The translations under genes were made by a program, and so were the position numbers. Shown one piece after another: positions 43,757-46,784 of a stretch of DNA of 46,784 nt. Every line of letters begins with the position of its first letter. Position 1 is the first letter of the stretch. Origin of the DNA: Nitrospirota bacterium (GTDB lineage Bacteria > Nitrospirota > Thermodesulfovibrionia > Thermodesulfovibrionales > Dissulfurispiraceae); assembly GCA_040752355.1 (NCBI GenBank), contig JBFMHE010000025.1, positions 1 to 46,784 on the forward strand, in the 5' to 3' direction. A model generated the notes under the pieces. The model was not told the origin of the DNA. It was given only the letters and a program-made list of their open reading frames with translations, and made no database searches.

Positions 43757-45130
43757 TTACCGGGGCAGAATAAAATAGAAGTTGTTCCCGTACTGCGTCG
43801 GCTCGTATCCCACGATGCCGCCGTGTATCTCGACCGCGTTCCTGATGAACGCCAGACCGTGGCCGGTGCCGGGCCGGTCCTTGGCGTTCGAGCCCCGGTA
43901 GCCCTCCTCGAAGATGATCTGGCGCTCATCGGGATTTATGTGGGGCCCGGTGCTGAAGACATTGTACTTCACGCCGTCCTTTCCCGGGCCGAAATAGTCC
44001 GGGACCACCTCGCGGCCGTAGGAGATGTATTTCTTTCTCCCGCCGCTCTCGTCCACGACCTCCCTGGTGTACTTCAGCGCATTCGAGAAGAGATTTGCAT
44101 AGACCTGGGCGATGAGCCCCACGTCGACGACGCTGATCACCTCTTCATCGGGAATACCGCTCACCGCGTCGTTGATCGCGATGCCCATGTCCCTGAACTG
44201 GTCGATATACCGCTCGAGCTGGGGTTGGATCACCTCCCGCTTCATGTTGCACGGCTTGGTGCGCAGGGTGAGACGCCCCTGGTCGAAGTGGCTTCTGCGC
44301 AGGAGCGTCTCGAGGAAGAGGCTCATGTTCCGGTAGTGCTTCTCGATGTTTTCGAACTCTTCGGTCAATCCCTGGTTCACCTCGACGAGCTCCGCAAAGA
44401 TGCGCTCGATGCAGGTCTCGTCCCCGCCCTCGGCGCAGCGGCAGAGGAGCTTCTCTATCTCGATGTTCTTTTCGATCTTTCCTTTCAGCCGCCGCAGGAA
44501 GAGCTTGTAGACCATATTGGGGACGATGATGTTGTGCTCGATGTCGGCGACGAGGGAGCGTATGAAGCGGAGGTGCTCGACGTTCTTCTCGGCGAGGTAA
44601 CGGTTGTGGAGATTGAAGCCGATGCGGTTCGCATACTTCTCGAAGAAGAGCTCGAGGTGGAGGTCCTTCTCCCTGATCGGGAAGACCTCGAGCAGGCCCA
44701 ACACTTCGTTCGAGGTCTCGAAGGGAAGCTGGTCGATCAATGGCCGCTTGCCCCTGATCGTGAGCACGAGGCTCCTGTCTTCGGTGTAATAAGGATGCTC
44801 GTCGGGATGCATGCCGGCGGGCGGGGCTGCGGAGAGCCCCTCTTCGGGGCCTTCCGTCTTTGCGACGAGGGAGAGGTCGCTGTGCCGGGGGGTGATGAGA
44901 TAAAGGCGCGTATCGAGGCCGAGGAAGACCTTCGGGACAAAGGCGCAGACCTGGCAGAAATCGTCGATCTCGTCGAATTCCTGGGAGAGGTCGAAAAAGG
45001 CCTTGAGGGCGTTGTTCTCCCGCTGTGTGAAATTGTAGAAATTGTAATCGTTCTTTTTGGTCTCGATACGCTCGAGTATATAGTCCAACGTATGCATAGC
45101 CGGAAGAGAAGAGCTCCTGGTATCGTCCAC
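43757..45130 (-). CDS. Soluble sensor histidine kinase with GAF-like input domain
   Basis: Cytoplasmic signal-transduction kinase of 457 residues, with no membrane segments. Residues about 35-190 look like a GAF-type sensor (FFDLSQEFDEIDDFCQVCAF and VFLGLDTRLYLITP). The phospho-acceptor helix contains DIEHNIIVPNM with His199. The catalytic domain has the N box NLFSNALKYT, the FEEGYRGSNAKDRPGTGHGLAFIRN segment in place of F/G boxes, and ends NNFYFILPR. Start codons are GTG 45130 or ATG 45097; neither has a good ribosome binding site. No response regulator is in the window. Two Cys pairs (CQVCAF and LLCRCAEGGDETC) could be redox- or metal-sensing. Confidence 0.85.
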   Translation of the reverse strand: MDDTRSSSLPAMHTLDYILERIETKKNDYNFYNFTQRENNALKAFFDLSQEFDEIDDFCQVCAFVPKVFLGLDTRLYLITPRHSDLSLVAKTEGPEEGLSAAPPAGMHPDEHPYYTEDRSLVLTIRGKRPLIDQLPFETSNEVLGLLEVFPIREKDLHLELFFEKYANRIGFNLHNRYLAEKNVEHLRFIRSLVADIEHNIIVPNMVYKLFLRRLKGKIEKNIEIEKLLCRCAEGGDETCIERIFAELVEVNQGLTEEFENIEKHYRNMSLFLETLLRRSHFDQGRLTLRTKPCNMKREVIQPQLERYIDQFRDMGIAINDAVSGIPDEEVISVVDVGLIAQVYANLFSNALKYTREVVDESGGRKKYISYGREVVPDYFGPGKDGVKYNVFSTGPHINPDERQIIFEEGYRGSNAKDRPGTGHGLAFIRNAVEIHGGIVGYEPTQYGNNFYFILPR

Positions 45131-45206
45131 TGCACCGGAGCCCTGTCGTGGAAGGCCGATTCGGACATGAGCACCGTACCCTCATTATAGCAAATCGCCG
45201 CAAAGG

Positions 45207-45236
45207 AAGGGCTTAGACACCGGTGTCTAAGCCCTT
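45207..45236. terminator. 30-base perfect palindrome, terminator candidate
   Basis: Arms 45207-45221 and 45222-45236 are exact complements with no spacer, centred on ACCGGT. It lies between the ferritin-like gene and the histidine kinase gene, both on the minus strand, so it likely ends the first transcript. T tracts on either side are weak (TTTTCT on the plus side), so a regulator-binding palindrome is also possible. Confidence 0.65.
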
Positions 45237-45296
45237 TTCTGTCCCCCTGAGGTCTGGTGGAGGACGTGGGAAGAGGCGGGATAGTGATGAGGACTG

Positions 45297-46520
45297 CTAT
45301 CGTGCCGCCATCGCGGGCATCCTGAACTCCTCGAGAGGGTGCGGGCCCTTCACCTCATGGCGGTACTCTCTGCCGCTCTTCACCCTGTTCTGTTCGATGA
45401 CGAGCTCGGTGGGCACGCCGTCCGTATTGACGTCCTTCTGGTACTTGAAGTAGCGCGCGTTCGGCTCGAGCTCGCTGCTGCGGATGAAGCCCGTCTCGAG
45501 CGCCGTCAGGTCGGTCTGGGTCGCTATGATATCGCGCACATAGTCGATGTTCGACTCCAGGACGATGGGCGCCGGCATCTCTCTGGGAAGGATGGCTTCC
45601 GGGTCCTTCTTGTCATACTTCCGCATCAGGTCGCAGGCGTACTTCAGATGCTCGATCTCCATGTTCAGATGCATCTCCCATACGCTCTTCACCCGCGGAT
45701 CGGTCTCGGTCTGCAAGCAGGAGTAGTAGAGATAGCACTCGTTGTACTCGTGCATCACCATCATCTCGTACATCGACATGCGGGGGTCGATCATCGATTC
45801 ATAGTGCGATACATGCTGCTCCTCGATCTGGCCGATCTCGAGGTATATCCCCCTCCCGAGGCTGTCGGTAAGGCGGTTGCCGACGTTCATATAGTAGTTC
45901 ATCGTCTGCTGCTCCGCAGCGGTGATCGTCAGCGCATAGAGCTGGTTCAGCGGCGGGCCTGCCGTACGGTCGACGAAATTCCTGATTTCATCATAGGGAT
46001 GGCGGTGCTCCTTGATGGTGGGGCGCCCCGGCATGATCTCGGTGTAGTCGCCGACGAGCGTCTCCGCCTTTTTCCCTTCCGACATCTCCATGAGGTTGGC
46101 ATACCGGTAGAGGTGGTCGAAATCTTCGATGAGGGCGAAGTCGAGGACCTGCTTGAAGTAGGGGTCCGGGACCGTCCTCGCAAGATAGGCCGTGAGATCG
46201 ACCGCCAGCTGCTCGTACCCTATGGTCACTTCGAGAGTCGACTCATCCCCCGGAATCATCCAGTTGACCGCCTTCTGCTGCTGCTGCTCGAGCCTGCGGA
46301 TGAAGGCGAGATTCCTCTTCAGATCGAGGTCGGCGATATGGCGGGCGCACTCGTGAGAGCAGAGCGCCGCCTCGACCTCGATGCCGTTCATCAGTATGCC
46401 CCTCGTGCGCGTGTAGGGATGCACTTCGTTTTTATTATAGGGCTGAACGTTCAGCTCGGCCCAGCCGCGTATCTGCTTTTCAAGGGGAATGCCCTTCTCT
46501 TGCAGCGGATTGAATGCCAT
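45297..46520 (-). CDS. Large ferritin-like protein of unknown function (possibly two bundles)
   Basis: A 407-residue soluble protein rich in Glu, His and Tyr and largely helical. It contains repeated di-iron-type phrases: IEDFDHLYRYANLMEM, TITAAEQQTMNYYMNVG, IEEQHVSHYESM, MHEYNECYLYYSCL and NMEIEHLKYACDLM. Their number and spacing suggest more than one four-helix metal-binding bundle. Residues 1-60 include CSHECARH, a possible metal or disulfide site. I do not recognise a named family. It has a strong promoter (46599-46627) and AAGGAGGG ahead of the ATG, so it is probably well expressed. Confidence 0.7.
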   Translation of the reverse strand: MAFNPLQEKGIPLEKQIRGWAELNVQPYNKNEVHPYTRTRGILMNGIEVEAALCSHECARHIADLDLKRNLAFIRRLEQQQQKAVNWMIPGDESTLEVTIGYEQLAVDLTAYLARTVPDPYFKQVLDFALIEDFDHLYRYANLMEMSEGKKAETLVGDYTEIMPGRPTIKEHRHPYDEIRNFVDRTAGPPLNQLYALTITAAEQQTMNYYMNVGNRLTDSLGRGIYLEIGQIEEQHVSHYESMIDPRMSMYEMMVMHEYNECYLYYSCLQTETDPRVKSVWEMHLNMEIEHLKYACDLMRKYDKKDPEAILPREMPAPIVLESNIDYVRDIIATQTDLTALETGFIRSSELEPNARYFKYQKDVNTDGVPTELVIEQNRVKSGREYRHEVKGPHPLEEFRMPAMAAR

Positions 46521-46598
46521 GCTCTACCCTCCTTATCGCTTCTCGCTTTTAATACCGGTAATCATGCCATGAGTGTACCTGTCTCCTTCCTCAAGTAA

Positions 46599-46627
46599 AG
46601 TATAGTGGATGATCTACTTACAGTCAA
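46599..46627 (-). promoter_or_regulatory. Strong sigma-70-type promoter of the ferritin-like gene
   Basis: On the minus strand TTGACT (46627-46622), a 17-bp spacer, then TATACT (46604-46599): one mismatch in each box at ideal spacing. The predicted leader is about 70 bases. No clear operator is seen. Confidence 0.7.
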
Positions 46628-46635
46628 AAAGCTCT

Positions 46636-46784
46636 TCAGCCGTCCTTCCTGACGATTTTTTTTTCGATCTGGGAGATGATGCCGTGGAGCATCTTCAGCT
46701 CCCAGTCGTTGAGCCCTGCCCTCCCGATGAAGTGCTTCAGGTTCTGCATGATGTGCTGCTCGATGTCGCGGTCGCCCCTCGGGA
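46636..46784 (-). CDS. C-terminal fragment of a TrmJ-like tRNA methyltransferase
   Basis: Reverse-strand reading enters from the window edge and encodes 48 residues ending at TGA 46638-46636. It contains IEQHIMQNLKHFIGRAGL and NDWELKMLHGIISQIEKKI. This helical tail resembles the C-terminus of TrmJ/TrmH group 1 RNA methyltransferases, where an L-x-x-x-x-x-R-A-x-L-x-x-x-E-x-x-x-L-x-G pattern is typical. TrmJ methylates the 2'-O of tRNA position 32. The catalytic SPOUT domain lies outside the window, so the name is tentative. Confidence 0.6.
   Translation of the reverse strand, partial: PRGDRDIEQHIMQNLKHFIGRAGLNDWELKMLHGIISQIEKKIVRKDG

Overview
This is a GC-rich bacterial chromosome segment. 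The str operon (rpsL-rpsG-fusA-tuf), pyruvate:ferredoxin oxidoreductase, multihaem cytochrome c, geranylgeranyl-reductase-type flavoprotein, EpsI and ArsR/RND genes together suggest an anaerobic or facultative Gram-negative bacterium. Nitrospirota (Thermodesulfovibrionia-like) or a former deltaproteobacterial lineage fits best. This placement is an inference from gene content and protein flavour; there is no rRNA gene in the window.

Layout. (1) 1-3270, minus strand: the str operon, with a consensus promoter ahead of rpsL. (2) 3469-9116: birA; a convergent EpsI gene with an internally deleted exosortase; then coaX, a universal stress protein, a GGR-family flavoprotein and rsmA on the plus strand, ending in a perfect 18-bp hairpin. 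(3) 9246-14965, minus strand: a pentahaem cytochrome interrupted by an in-frame UGA that is followed by a bacterial SECIS-like hairpin, an ABC transporter pair, a monohaem propeller-like protein, a PCuAC copper chaperone and NosL. (4) 15007-22922: a stand-alone LigD phosphoesterase domain, then an ArsR-headed efflux locus (membrane Fe-S protein, TolC, membrane-fusion lipoprotein, RND pump, small DUF2892 protein). (5) 23028-30477: YihY/BrkB membrane protein, PFOR, a canonical lactate permease and a ferritin-like protein. (6) 30506-36096: a 230-bp MITE-like element, a gene-poor stretch, a MntA/HepT-type toxin-antitoxin pair, U32 peptidase, RNase HI, TPR lipoprotein, an HTH protein and an exported protein of unknown function. 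(7) 43484-36158, minus strand: one tightly packed operon of a cytoplasmic gamma-glutamyltransferase followed by three divergent LctP-family permeases, each followed directly by a tiny two-helix membrane protein. (8) 43757-46784, minus strand: a soluble histidine kinase, a large ferritin-like protein and the 3' end of a trmJ-like gene.

The most notable items are: the probable selenocysteine-containing pentahaem cytochrome; the GGT / (permease + micro-membrane-protein) x3 operon, whose permeases have lost two acidic residues that the canonical paralogue in the same window keeps; heptanucleotide tandem repeats placed immediately after stop codons, one family of which has apparently become the signal peptide of a lipoprotein; and an exosortase gene with its catalytic core cleanly removed.

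All calls come from reading the sequence. No database search or folding calculation was run.
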